The translations under genes and the position numbers were made by a program. 64,000 bases of DNA from Rossellomorea arthrocnemi (GTDB lineage: Bacteria > Bacillota > Bacilli > Bacillales > Bacillaceae_B), in the NCBI RefSeq assembly GCF_904424705.1, contig NZ_CAJGBF010000005.1, positions 62,001 through 126,000 of the forward strand. The letters are read 5' to 3'. Below, piece after piece: positions 34,723 through 43,813 of the stretch. A model generated the notes under the pieces. That model was given only the letters and a program-made list of their open reading frames with translations, made no database searches and was not told the DNA's origin. How positions within the stretch are numbered: the first letter of the stretch is position 1; every line of letters starts with the position of its first letter.

Positions 34723-35601
34723 CTATTTTTCTTTGCTTATTTCTGCTATTCGAACTAAATATTTCCCATAATCCGTTTTCAATAAAGGTTCCGCCAGGTT
34801 TAATAATTGCTCCTTAGAAATAAATCCTTTTCGGTAGGCAATTTCTTCTATGCAAGAGATAAATAGACCTTGACGGTTTTGAACCGCTTCAACAAAGTTA
34901 CTTGCTTCTAATAAGCTTCTGTGGGTCCCTGTATCTAACCAGGCCATTCCCCGGCCTAAAGTTTCAACTTTCAAGTTCCCGCGTTTCAAATAGGCATCAT
35001 TGATAGATGTGATTTCCAATTCACCTCTTGCAGAAGGTTCCACATTCTTTGCGATTTCCACCACATCGTTATCATAAAAATACAGACCTGGAACAGCATA
35101 ATTTGATTTAGGTTGAGACGGTTTTTCTTCAATACTAATTACGTTGTCATTCTCATCAAATTCTACCACACCGTATTCTTCCGGATTGCTTACATAATAA
35201 CCGAAAATGACTGCACCCTTCTCCAATTCAACCGCTCTATACAGCGCTTCCATAAACCCTTGTCCATAGAATATGTTGTCTCCCAGTACGAGTGCCACTT
35301 TGTCATCCCCAATGAAATCTTCACCCAGGATAAAGGCTTCTGCCAATCCACGGGGTTTATCTTGCACTTGATATGTAATGGAAATGCCCAGATCTTCCCC
35401 ATTCCCAAGCAATTGTTGGTATTGAGGCATATCATTTGGAGTTGAAATAATCAAAATATCTCTGATCCCCGCAAGCATGAGCACAGATAATGGATAATAC
35501 ACCATCGGCTTATCATAAATAGGGACTAGCTGCTTTGATATTCCTTTCGTAATCGGATAGAGCCTTGATCCTGTTCCACCTGCTAATATGATTCCTTTCA
35601 T
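34723..35601 (-). CDS. rfbA: Glucose-1-phosphate thymidylyltransferase
   Basis: RfbA makes dTDP-glucose from dTTP and glucose-1-phosphate, committing carbon to deoxysugars. Of 292 residues, it has the nucleotidyl loop [18 protein letters not shown], the metal-binding LGDNIFYG, and [24 protein letters not shown] and WLDTGTH. ATG 35601 follows TGAGGTG, and upstream in-frame codons are not RfbA-like. It is the first gene of a minus-strand operon (rfbA, rfbB, CDP-glycerol transferase, ATP-grasp/HAD, aminotransferase, GT2) that lacks rfbC and rfbD and therefore does not look designed for rhamnose. Confidence 0.94.
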   Translation of the reverse strand: MKGIILAGGTGSRLYPITKGISKQLVPIYDKPMVYYPLSVLMLAGIRDILIISTPNDMPQYQQLLGNGEDLGISITYQVQDKPRGLAEAFILGEDFIGDDKVALVLGDNIFYGQGFMEALYRAVELEKGAVIFGYYVSNPEEYGVVEFDENDNVISIEEKPSQPKSNYAVPGLYFYDNDVVEIAKNVEPSARGELEITSINDAYLKRGNLKVETLGRGMAWLDTGTHRSLLEASNFVEAVQNRQGLFISCIEEIAYRKGFISKEQLLNLAEPLLKTDYGKYLVRIAEISKEK

Positions 35602-36061
35602 ATCTAACACCTCATTAAGAATATTTGTAAGTGAATGCCATTGAACTTTCATGAAGAATATTATAGGAAGATACTCTCACATTTGATTCCATTTTTGTCA
35701 GTATTCGCGTAACGTTCATCTTTTATATACTAAAGAAAATATTAACATAATTCAACATTTTATTATAAGGGTCGACACAGACCATTATAAGTATCCCCTC
35801 ACCTTATTTCAAAAGCATCTAAATACAATTTTTACAATTATAGTAAAGCAACTTGTATTCTATATGGAAAACCATTAAAATAGACAAGTAGTTTGATACT
35901 TTATTTACAACCCTATTATCTGTTTGAAACAAACTTTACATTAGATAGATATCTTCCTGTAATTATCTCGTAAAAGAAATAGGGTAAACTACTGATATTG
36001 TTTCGCATAAATTCGACACGTCGTTCTATATAGTAAGTAAAATTAAAGGAGTGCATATAAA
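35602..36061. other. Divergent intergenic region, rfbA operon and tagD
   Basis: About 460 strongly AT-rich bases (many TTTATT and AATAAA runs) lie between the two divergent operons and must carry both promoters. Apart from the tagD ribosome binding site AAAGGAG near 36045, I see no clear element or small gene. Confidence 0.45.
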
Positions 36062-36460
36062 TTGAAAAAAGTTATCACATACGGAACTTTTGACTTATTG
36101 CATTGGGGTCATATCAATCTATTAAAACGTGCTAAAGACTTAGGGGATTACTTGATCGTTGCAATCTCTTCTGATGAGTTTAATGCACTTAAAAATAAGA
36201 AGTCTTATCACAGCTTCGATAACAGAAAGATGATTCTCGAATCAATCAGATACGTTGATGAAGTTATCGCCGAGGAAAATTGGGAACAAAAAGTCACTGA
36301 TGTATACAAGCATAATATTGATACTTTTGTTATGGGTGATGATTGGGAAGGTGAATTCGATTTCCTTAAAGATCATTGTGAAGTTGTCTATCTTCCAAGA
36401 ACTGTTGGAATTTCTACAACAAAGATTAAAAAAGACCTGCTTAAAGTTGACAGCAGATAA
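36062..36460 (+). CDS. tagD: Glycerol-3-phosphate cytidylyltransferase
   Basis: TagD makes CDP-glycerol from CTP and glycerol-3-phosphate for teichoic acid polymerisation. At 132 residues it matches the family length. The HxGH motif is present in LLHWGHINLL and the C-terminal signature reads RTVGISTTKIKKDL. It starts with TTG, and AAAGGAG lies 10 bases upstream. Its stop (TAA) overlaps the ATG of the next gene by one base, so tagD and tagB are translationally linked. Confidence 0.95.
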   Translation: MKKVITYGTFDLLHWGHINLLKRAKDLGDYLIVAISSDEFNALKNKKSYHSFDNRKMILESIRYVDEVIAEENWEQKVTDVYKHNIDTFVMGDDWEGEFDFLKDHCEVVYLPRTVGISTTKIKKDLLKVDSR

Positions 36461-37629
36461 TGGTAAGAGAGCTTGCCATAACGCTTTATTTATTGGTTTT
36501 TAAACTGTTCTTTTCTTTTTTTAATCTCTTTCCCATCCAAAAGAAAGTCGTTTTTGTCGCCACTTTTGGAGACAACCATTATTATGTGTTAGATGAAATT
36601 AGAAAAACAAAAAACCCGGTAAAATCCGTTGTACTCTTTTCAAAAAAATGTAACTATCAGTTCGAAGATGTTTCTTCGACTATTATTCCTTATAATAGTT
36701 TAAATCCGATACATGTTTTACAGTCCATTTATCACCTTGCAACATCCAAAGTGATTGTCATTGATAATTATTATGGCTTTTTAGCTTCAACCCCATTCAG
36801 AAAAGGTGTTGAATGCATTCAACTTTGGCATGCTGCAGGAGCGATTAAGAAATTCGGATTAAAAGATCCATCCAATCCGTTCAGAAGCAAACGGGCTAAT
36901 AATCGCTTTAAACAGGTTTATCGTCATTTTCATAAAATCGCTGTCGGTTCTGAGGGATTAGCCCAAATATATTATGAAGCTTTTGGTGTACAAGATCTTC
37001 ATATATTGAGATTGGGCATCCCCCGTACCGACCTTTTTTATGATAAGGAGAAGATCCAGTCGCTTAAGACCAGGTTAACTTCTTCGATTCCAGACATAAA
37101 AGAGAAGAAAGTGCTATTATATGCACCGACTTATCGCGAAGCAGACTTACACCAATTTCAGCTTCATTTAAATATCGAGAAGTTATATGAGCAGTTTTCA
37201 AGCACTCATATTCTTCTTATCAAATTGCACCGGGCGATACAAAATGATAAAAATTTGGAAGAAGATTATCCGGGTTTCGTCTATGACTTATCCCATTACC
37301 CTAATTTAAATGACTTGTTAGTTGTGACGGATTGCCTTATTACGGATTATTCCTCTGTTCCATTTGAATATTCAATCTTAGAGAAACCAATGATCTTTTT
37401 TCCTTATGATCTTGCAGAATATAGTAAAGAGAGAGGGTTCTGGGAGAAATATGAAGAATTTGTTCCTGGTCCCATTGCATATAATACAGAAGAAATCATT
37501 GAAATTATTAAGTTGAATTCTTTCAATAAACAAAGGGTAGTTGATTTTAAAAACCATTGGAATATGTACTCTAAGGGTAAATCAAGTGATGCATTTGCCC
37601 GGTATATCTACAAAAAGCTGGATTCTTGA
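36460..37629 (+). CDS. tagB: TagB-type teichoic acid glycerol phosphate primase
   Basis: By family and position it adds the first glycerol phosphate from CDP-glycerol to the ManNAc-GlcNAc-PP-undecaprenol linkage unit. The 389-residue protein starts with a hydrophobic membrane-associating segment (LAITLYLLVFKLFFSFFNLFP). It has the transferase motifs IQLWHAAGAIKKFGL (catalytic His), LGIPRTDLFY, LLYAPTYREA, LIKLHRAI and LITDYSSVPFEYS. It differs from polymerase relatives in reading LWHAAG instead of TWHGTP, as TagB does. It overlaps tagD by one base. Confidence 0.88.
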   Translation: MVRELAITLYLLVFKLFFSFFNLFPIQKKVVFVATFGDNHYYVLDEIRKTKNPVKSVVLFSKKCNYQFEDVSSTIIPYNSLNPIHVLQSIYHLATSKVIVIDNYYGFLASTPFRKGVECIQLWHAAGAIKKFGLKDPSNPFRSKRANNRFKQVYRHFHKIAVGSEGLAQIYYEAFGVQDLHILRLGIPRTDLFYDKEKIQSLKTRLTSSIPDIKEKKVLLYAPTYREADLHQFQLHLNIEKLYEQFSSTHILLIKLHRAIQNDKNLEEDYPGFVYDLSHYPNLNDLLVVTDCLITDYSSVPFEYSILEKPMIFFPYDLAEYSKERGFWEKYEEFVPGPIAYNTEEIIEIIKLNSFNKQRVVDFKNHWNMYSKGKSSDAFARYIYKKLDS

Positions 37630-37654
37630 TTGCATCCAGAAGGAGAGATTTTGT

Positions 37655-38821
37655 TTGTTAGGAAAACTCAAAATAAAAGGCTTATTTCAAAAGCTTTATA
37701 AAAAAGCTTTTTCCTTTGTGGGTATGCTTCCAGCTAATAAGAAGTTAGTTATGTTCGAAAGCTTCCTTGGAAAGCAATATAGCTGTAACCCACGGGCCAT
37801 ATATGAATATTTAGAGCATAATCATCCTGAGTATACGTTGTTGTGGAGTGTTGATAAGCGTTATTCAGATGATTTTAAGCTTAAAGGAATCCCTCACGTT
37901 GAAAGGTTCTCCATTAAGTGGTTGTTCTGTATGGCAAGGGCACGATATTGGGTTACAAACAGTCGTATGCCTATATGGATACCTAAGCCTGCACACACGA
38001 TCTATTTACAAACATGGCATGGTACACCTTTGAAAAAACTGGCAATGGATATGGATGAAGTGCATATGCCAGGTACCAATACACAAAAATATAAAGAGAA
38101 TTTTTATAATGAATCGAGAAATTGGGATTATCTTATTTCACCTAATGGATACTCAACGGAGATTTTCAAACGTGCATTCCATTTTGATAAAACGATGATT
38201 GAATCAGGTTACCCGAGGAACGATTATTTAATCTATGCTAATCATGAGAAAACAATTAATGAGGTCAAAACAAGACTCAATCTCCCTTTAGATAAAAAAG
38301 TCCTTTTATATGCCCCGACATGGCGGGATAATGAATTTTACGGGAAAGGCAGATATAAATTTGACATCAGACTTGACTTGAAGCAGATGCAAAAGGAGCT
38401 GGGTGATGAATATATCATCATTCTGCGCATGCATTATTTAATCTCAGAGAATTTAGATTTAAGTGCTTTTGAAGGGTTCGCCTTTAACTTTTCTCATCAC
38501 GAGGATATCAGGGAGCTTTACTTAGTAAGCGATCAATTGATAACAGATTATTCATCTGTTTTCTTCGATTTTGCAAACCTGAAACGCCCTATGATTTTCT
38601 TCGCATATGATATTGCTTCTTACCGGGACGAATTAAGAGGATTCTATTTTGACTTTGAAACAGAAGCGCCCGGCCCAATCGTTAAAACGACTGATCAAGT
38701 AATAGAACAAGTGAAATTACTAAATGATCAACCTGGTCAGTATGAGGACTTTTTCAATACATTTTGTTATCTGGAGCAGGGTAAATCAAGTGAAAGAGTC
38801 GTGAACACTGTCTTTAAATAA
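37655..38821 (+). CDS. tagF: TagF-type poly(glycerol phosphate) polymerase
   Basis: This enzyme probably polymerises glycerol phosphate from CDP-glycerol into the main teichoic acid chain. The 388-residue product has the polymerase motifs FESFLGKQYSCNPRAIYEY, YLQTWHGTPLKKLAMD (catalytic His), LISPNGYSTEIFKRAF, LYAPTWRDNE, LRMHYLI (second His) and LITDYSSVFFDFANL. It lacks the long N-terminal domain of B. subtilis TagF (about 745 residues), so it is closer to short TarF/TarL-like forms. I start at TTG 37655, nine bases after AAGGAG. It is last in tagD-tagB-tagF. Confidence 0.88.
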   Translation: MLGKLKIKGLFQKLYKKAFSFVGMLPANKKLVMFESFLGKQYSCNPRAIYEYLEHNHPEYTLLWSVDKRYSDDFKLKGIPHVERFSIKWLFCMARARYWVTNSRMPIWIPKPAHTIYLQTWHGTPLKKLAMDMDEVHMPGTNTQKYKENFYNESRNWDYLISPNGYSTEIFKRAFHFDKTMIESGYPRNDYLIYANHEKTINEVKTRLNLPLDKKVLLYAPTWRDNEFYGKGRYKFDIRLDLKQMQKELGDEYIIILRMHYLISENLDLSAFEGFAFNFSHHEDIRELYLVSDQLITDYSSVFFDFANLKRPMIFFAYDIASYRDELRGFYFDFETEAPGPIVKTTDQVIEQVKLLNDQPGQYEDFFNTFCYLEQGKSSERVVNTVFK

Positions 38822-38822
38822 G

Positions 38823-38856
38823 AAAAAGCTGTTGGGTTCCCCCAACAGCTTTTTTC
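38823..38856. terminator. Bidirectional terminator
   Basis: AAAAGCTGTTGGG and CCCAACAGCTTTT form a 13-bp stem with a 4-base loop and a T-run, between tagF and the convergent glucosaminidase gene. Confidence 0.9.
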
Positions 38857-38857
38857 T

Positions 38858-41800
38858 TTATTTTACTACTCGGGCATAATCCTTAGATAGCCATCCAGTA
38901 CTTGTAGAACCTGGAAGATAAATTTGGTACCATCCATCTTTCTCTATTGGAGATCCATTTTTATCAAGGACCCTCCTCAGATATGTGCCACTATTCACAG
39001 TTGTAATGATATCATCATTGGTTGATGGTCCTTTTCGGACTCTTAGATTATCATCTGTAATCTCAATTAAGTTTTGGATATCCAGATAATCTCCATGAAC
39101 CCAAACAATCTGGCCATTTACCTTTACTCGATACCAGTCATCCCTGACATCTGTGTTAAATCCTACCACTTCCACCTTGGCACCCTTGCTCAATTGTCCT
39201 ATAAGCGTTGATGACCCGGTGTACGGAAGTGTTCTGTAGTTAACATTATCATTTGTAACCGCTGTTACTCCAGCAGGAAAATCAATAAAGATATGAGAAG
39301 GATATGGTTGACCGCTCGGGATATCCCGACTATATGTCGGTGGCGAAGGCGGCTTATACGTTGAAGCATCCACTCGATCATAATACTGGGCATCAAATGG
39401 TTTGATCTGCTGCATAAGATTGGCAATTCCATTCTTCCAGTTTTGATCCGTCGCATACCTTACGTTCATCCCAATCAAGTTTGGACCATTATAGTATTTT
39501 CCCCCGGAAGTTAAATAGTCTGTCTTTACCTGATAAGCTACATAGCCGATGCTATCGTCACCGGTCGGGAAGTAATAAGCACATGTTACAGGACAGGAAT
39601 CATATGCTCCATATCCAAAGAAATTACGCTTATACTGAGTCAGGGTGGATTTTCCCCAGCCTGTTTCCCAAATTGCATGTGCCACGAGGTATTGTGCATT
39701 GACACCGGTTCTATTTTGAACATTTATAAAGTCTTGGGCATATTGCTTTAATAAGTTATCAGGACTCTTTCTGTTAAAGAAATCAATAATGTCCTGTGCT
39801 GTAATATCCGATGGTTTTCTAAGATCCACTTCGATAAATGAAGCTGCAGATATCTTATCCAGCTCAAATTTGAGTTGTGCACCTAAAACACCTTCGAAGT
39901 ATTGAATCTCAATATCATGTACACCAGCCGAAAGCTCCATAGTGACTTGGCGCTTGTTACCTGGTACATAGTCTAACGACTCGACTTTCAGCTTTCCATC
40001 TACATAAAGTCTTACACCATCATCAGCATGAAGAGTGAATACATAATCTCCAGGCTCTGTAATCTCTACCTTCTTCTTGAGGATGGCACTGAAATGATCT
40101 GCAGGGAGAAGCGGTGATGGTGATGCTTGTCCCCATTGAAAGTCAACCGTGTTTAACGGATCCAGTGCATCCTTACCACCCATTATAACTGACGGTCCTG
40201 ATAAGTTTTCATTATGGAAAAATTCAGCAAACCAGCCGTCATTTTTCGAAAGGTTTTTCGCATCATTGTATGGCTGAAGGAGAAACTCTACCCGACTTCC
40301 CTGGTTCGCTTCTTTGTATCTTACTTCAATCCAGTGAACGTCTTTTTCAGATGCTCCAGCGTTACTGCGATCTGAAATATTGATCTTCACTGCATCCTCT
40401 CTAAACCCGCCATTGGTAAAACGGTCAACAACCATCTTTCCATCAATGAGAACTTGTATTCCATCGTCTGCACCAGCTCTTACTACATATTCACCAGCCG
40501 CAATTCGCTTCGCTGATACATAACTTGCAGAAAAATCATCTTCAGGAACTTTATTTGGAAGTGGACTGCCATTTCCATTGTTTTCACTAAGGGCCCCATA
40601 TGCACCTTTACCTTCTAATACCTTTGATCCAATGGGTGATCCCGCAAGTGTCTGGTTAGGGTAGTAATAAGCTATCCAATCTCCAAATGGAACAATGTGA
40701 GAGTATAACAGTGCTTCCTTTATTCCGTCTCTATAATTGGTGATGATTTTTTGATTTCCTTTTGTGACTCCTGTAATGAGAGCCCTGTCGATGATTGAAT
40801 CAGAGGAATAGTTCCACCGATCAATTACTCGATTATTATTGAAATCAACTCTTACACCATCATCTGCCATCGTTTGAATAAAGTAATCGCCACCGGAAAG
40901 GTACTGGCTTTGATCAATGGTAGCAGTGAAGTTATCAGGCTGCACTTCTACGGTTGGACCGAAATCTCCCCAGTTATAGCTCAGGGACTTTTCAGCAGCA
41001 GTATAATGATCCTTCCCTTTTTCCAGCTTGAATTTTATCTCTGAACCAAGAATTTTATCAAAATGCTCTACTATGATGATATGTTCACCACTTGATAAAT
41101 TGACTCCAGCTTGACGTAGATGATTACTTTGGTAACCCCATGAATCAATCAGTCGTTGTCCATCTACATAAACCTTCACTCCATCATCTGCCCAAGTGTT
41201 AAGGACATAATATCCTGGATCTGTAATATTCACTTTCTTTTTAAATCTGGTAGAGTAATAGTCGTCTTCAATTAACGGGCTTGGAGAACCGCGGCCCCAA
41301 TCAAAGTCCAACTCTTCAATTTTATTGGTGGCTGATTTCCCACCTAATACTACAGGAGTACCGGTAAAGTCCATACTTGGAAATACCTCTCCCACCCATC
41401 CATCTGATACAGAAGGGTCCTCAATCTCAGTGTAAGGCTGCAGCTCAACGTCCACTCTACTGGACAAGACTCCATCTTTATACTTTACTTCAATCCAATG
41501 GACGTCCTGGTCGGAAGCATTGTCGTTATTTTCAATATGAACTTTAATATCATCTTCCCTATATCCAACTGGTGAGAAACGATCCAGTACAAGCTTACCG
41601 TCAATGTAAACTTGCAAACCATCATCCGCTCCAGTTCTTAACACATAATTACCTGCAGGAAGCTTCATAGCAGTAGAATATGTTGCAGAGAAATGATCTT
41701 TTGGCACAACTCCAGGTACAGGACTTTCCTGCCAATTCGTTTCCTTTAAATTATTGGAAGAGCCGATTCCTTTAATGACCTTCGAAGTTAGTGGAGTACC

Positions 41801-43405
41801 TTCGAAATCTTCATTGCCGTAATAGTAAGCTAACCAATCACCGAACGGAACAATGTCGGAAAAGATTCCCGCACCCTTTAGTCCTTCATTATATAAGGTC
41901 GTAATGGTATGATTGCCGGCTGACATGTTTGTCAATAGTTGACGATCAATATATTTCGGTGAGTATTTCCAGCGATTGATGACTGTTTTCCCATCAACAT
42001 CCATTATCAATCCATCATCTGCATAAGTCTGAACAAAGTAATCGCCTTTATTTAAGTATTGACTTTGATCAAATTTCGCAGTGAAATGATCATACTTACC
42101 ACTTATTGGACCTTTTGCGCCCCAATTATGTTTTACACTTGCTTTTTTTTCACTAAAATCAGTCGACTTTTTGACAATATCCACCTTGATTCTAGAGTTA
42201 AGTATATGTTCATAGTACTCTACTTTAATATCATGAACACCTTTGGTTAATGGAACATGTGCTTCCCTATTACCACCGGGTACATACTTCCATGAGTCAA
42301 TGACCACTTTACCATCCACGAAAACTCTTACATTATCATCTGCACTGACTTGGATAGAATATAAATCCGTTGAATCTATGTTCCATTTTTTATTGAATGT
42401 AGCAGAAAAATGATCGTTAGGGATCTTCGGATGAGGTGATCCTGAGCCCCAATTTAAATCCAGTGTCTTCAAGGGTGAAATGGCTTCATTTCCTCCAAGA
42501 ATGATGGATTGACCATTGAAATCACTTCCGGAAAAAACCTCTCCCACCCAACCATCGGAGGGGCTTACATCCAACGCTTCTTTATAAGGCTGCAGATTCA
42601 AGTTTAACTTAGAAGACCCTGACAAGTGCTTATACCGTACTTCAATCCAGTGAGTTTGATCACCTTTTGACGTATCTGACACTTTCACCTTCACTGCTTC
42701 TTCTTTTATCCGGGCATTTTCAAACCTGTCCACAACTAATTTCCCATCAAGATAAACCTGAACCCCACTGTCGGAACCGACACGCAGAATGTAGTCACCA
42801 GCTTTGACTTTCTTTGCCGTTACATACTTAGCGGAGTATCCTTCTGCAGGTATTTTGCCTGGCTTTGGACTGGATGTCCCGCCATCCACTGACAGCGTTC
42901 CATCTGAATTCCCTGAAATAATATCCGCCGCTTTAGGTGTCCCTGCTGTTGTAGTATTCGGATAATAATAGGCCAACCAATTATTAAACGGAACAACATG
43001 GGAAAAGATAATTGAGCTCTTTATTCCTTCTCGATATGTAGTTTGTATATCATAAGGACCCTTTTCAGTATTTGTTAAAACAGCTCTATCGACCAAGGAT
43101 GTATAGGAGTAAGACATGCGTTCAATGACCGTCTTTCCGTTCACATCCACCTTTACCCCGTCATCGGCCAGCGTTTGGATAAAATAATCACCTTTTTCCA
43201 GCTGTTGAGATTGATCAAACTTGGCCACAAAGTCATCTTTTAAACCGCTAGGACCGCCTAATCCCCAATCATATTCCACTTGATTGGTTTTTTCGGTATA
43301 ATCGACAGACTCAGCAGCGTCAATACTTTGTCCGTAATTGAAGAATAACAACAATGATAAACTTGATACTATTAATCTTTTAATTGTTGTTGCTCCCCCT
43401 TCCAA
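38858..43405 (-). CDS. Giant secreted glucosaminidase with nine PA14-like modules and SH3b repeats
   Basis: The 1515-residue product has a signal-like N-terminus (IKRLIVSSLSLLLFFNYGQSIDA) followed by nine PA14-like modules. They are arranged as three super-repeats of about 390 residues, each reading WGxxGP-type, W(L/I)AYYY-type, then W(V/F)(G/A)E(V/F)F-type, with recurrent DDG and VDGK motifs. A glucosaminidase domain (about 1195-1345; VNAQYLVAHAIWETGWGKS with the catalytic Glu) and two SH3b domains follow. It would cleave peptidoglycan glycan strands. It lies between tagF and tagGH on the opposite strand. No ATG or GTG is near the signal peptide. TTG 43405 lies before the GAAGGGGGAG site, while ATT 43384 follows it at normal spacing, so the true start is uncertain. 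Confidence 0.85.
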   Translation of the reverse strand: MEGGATTIKRLIVSSLSLLLFFNYGQSIDAAESVDYTEKTNQVEYDWGLGGPSGLKDDFVAKFDQSQQLEKGDYFIQTLADDGVKVDVNGKTVIERMSYSYTSLVDRAVLTNTEKGPYDIQTTYREGIKSSIIFSHVVPFNNWLAYYYPNTTTAGTPKAADIISGNSDGTLSVDGGTSSPKPGKIPAEGYSAKYVTAKKVKAGDYILRVGSDSGVQVYLDGKLVVDRFENARIKEEAVKVKVSDTSKGDQTHWIEVRYKHLSGSSKLNLNLQPYKEALDVSPSDGWVGEVFSGSDFNGQSIILGGNEAISPLKTLDLNWGSGSPHPKIPNDHFSATFNKKWNIDSTDLYSIQVSADDNVRVFVDGKVVIDSWKYVPGGNREAHVPLTKGVHDIKVEYYEHILNSRIKVDIVKKSTDFSEKKASVKHNWGAKGPISGKYDHFTAKFDQSQYLNKGDYFVQTYADDGLIMDVDGKTVINRWKYSPKYIDRQLLTNMSAGNHTITTLYNEGLKGAGIFSDIVPFGDWLAYYYGNEDFEGTPLTSKVIKGIGSSNNLKETNWQESPVPGVVPKDHFSATYSTAMKLPAGNYVLRTGADDGLQVYIDGKLVLDRFSPVGYREDDIKVHIENNDNASDQDVHWIEVKYKDGVLSSRVDVELQPYTEIEDPSVSDGWVGEVFPSMDFTGTPVVLGGKSATNKIEELDFDWGRGSPSPLIEDDYYSTRFKKKVNITDPGYYVLNTWADDGVKVYVDGQRLIDSWGYQSNHLRQAGVNLSSGEHIIIVEHFDKILGSEIKFKLEKGKDHYTAAEKSLSYNWGDFGPTVEVQPDNFTATIDQSQYLSGGDYFIQTMADDGVRVDFNNNRVIDRWNYSSDSIIDRALITGVTKGNQKIITNYRDGIKEALLYSHIVPFGDWIAYYYPNQTLAGSPIGSKVLEGKGAYGALSENNGNGSPLPNKVPEDDFSASYVSAKRIAAGEYVVRAGADDGIQVLIDGKMVVDRFTNGGFREDAVKINISDRSNAGASEKDVHWIEVRYKEANQGSRVEFLLQPYNDAKNLSKNDGWFAEFFHNENLSGPSVIMGGKDALDPLNTVDFQWGQASPSPLLPADHFSAILKKKVEITEPGDYVFTLHADDGVRLYVDGKLKVESLDYVPGNKRQVTMELSAGVHDIEIQYFEGVLGAQLKFELDKISAASFIEVDLRKPSDITAQDIIDFFNRKSPDNLLKQYAQDFINVQNRTGVNAQYLVAHAIWETGWGKSTLTQYKRNFFGYGAYDSCPVTCAYYFPTGDDSIGYVAYQVKTDYLTSGGKYYNGPNLIGMNVRYATDQNWKNGIANLMQQIKPFDAQYYDRVDASTYKPPSPPTYSRDIPSGQPYPSHIFIDFPAGVTAVTNDNVNYRTLPYTGSSTLIGQLSKGAKVEVVGFNTDVRDDWYRVKVNGQIVWVHGDYLDIQNLIEITDDNLRVRKGPSTNDDIITTVNSGTYLRRVLDKNGSPIEKDGWYQIYLPGSTSTGWLSKDYARVVK

Positions 43406-43813
43406 TTTAATAATTTTGTATTACTTGTAAATTAAAAGTTACATTGATAATAGTACCATAATCCTAATAGTTAATAGAAGTTAATTTCAACAAAATTCTC
43501 CATATTTCCCTTTTCCCTTAAACTATTCTAGAATATTAAATTCCAATCTATAAATCTGTTCTATCATTGATATAAAGCCTTTTTCACGTATTGATTTTTA
43601 CAATAGAATCAATGTGACATAATAAAACTAAAATGTTGGATTTAATTACCATGTGGTTAAGGGGTAGTTATTGTTATATAGGGGTAATTATTGTTATATA
43701 GGGGTAATAATGTTAAGTGGCATTTTGTGGTACTCACTTGTAAAGTTGTGTTATATTCTTCATTTTCGTATAATGAATGTTGGATTAATTTTTATGACAG
43801 GAAGGAAAAGACC
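43406..43813. other. Divergent intergenic region, glucosaminidase and tagG
   Basis: About 400 AT-rich bases between two divergent units. The only structure I can name is the 20-bp tandem repeat at 43661-43714. No convincing -35/-10 pair stands out. Confidence 0.45.
43661..43714. repeat. 20-bp tandem repeat upstream of tagG
   Basis: GGGGTAGTTATTGTTATATA is followed directly by GGGGTAATTATTGTTATATA and then a partial third copy (GGGGTAATAATGTT). It sits about 100 bases before the tagG start and could alter promoter spacing if copy number changes. Confidence 0.8.
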
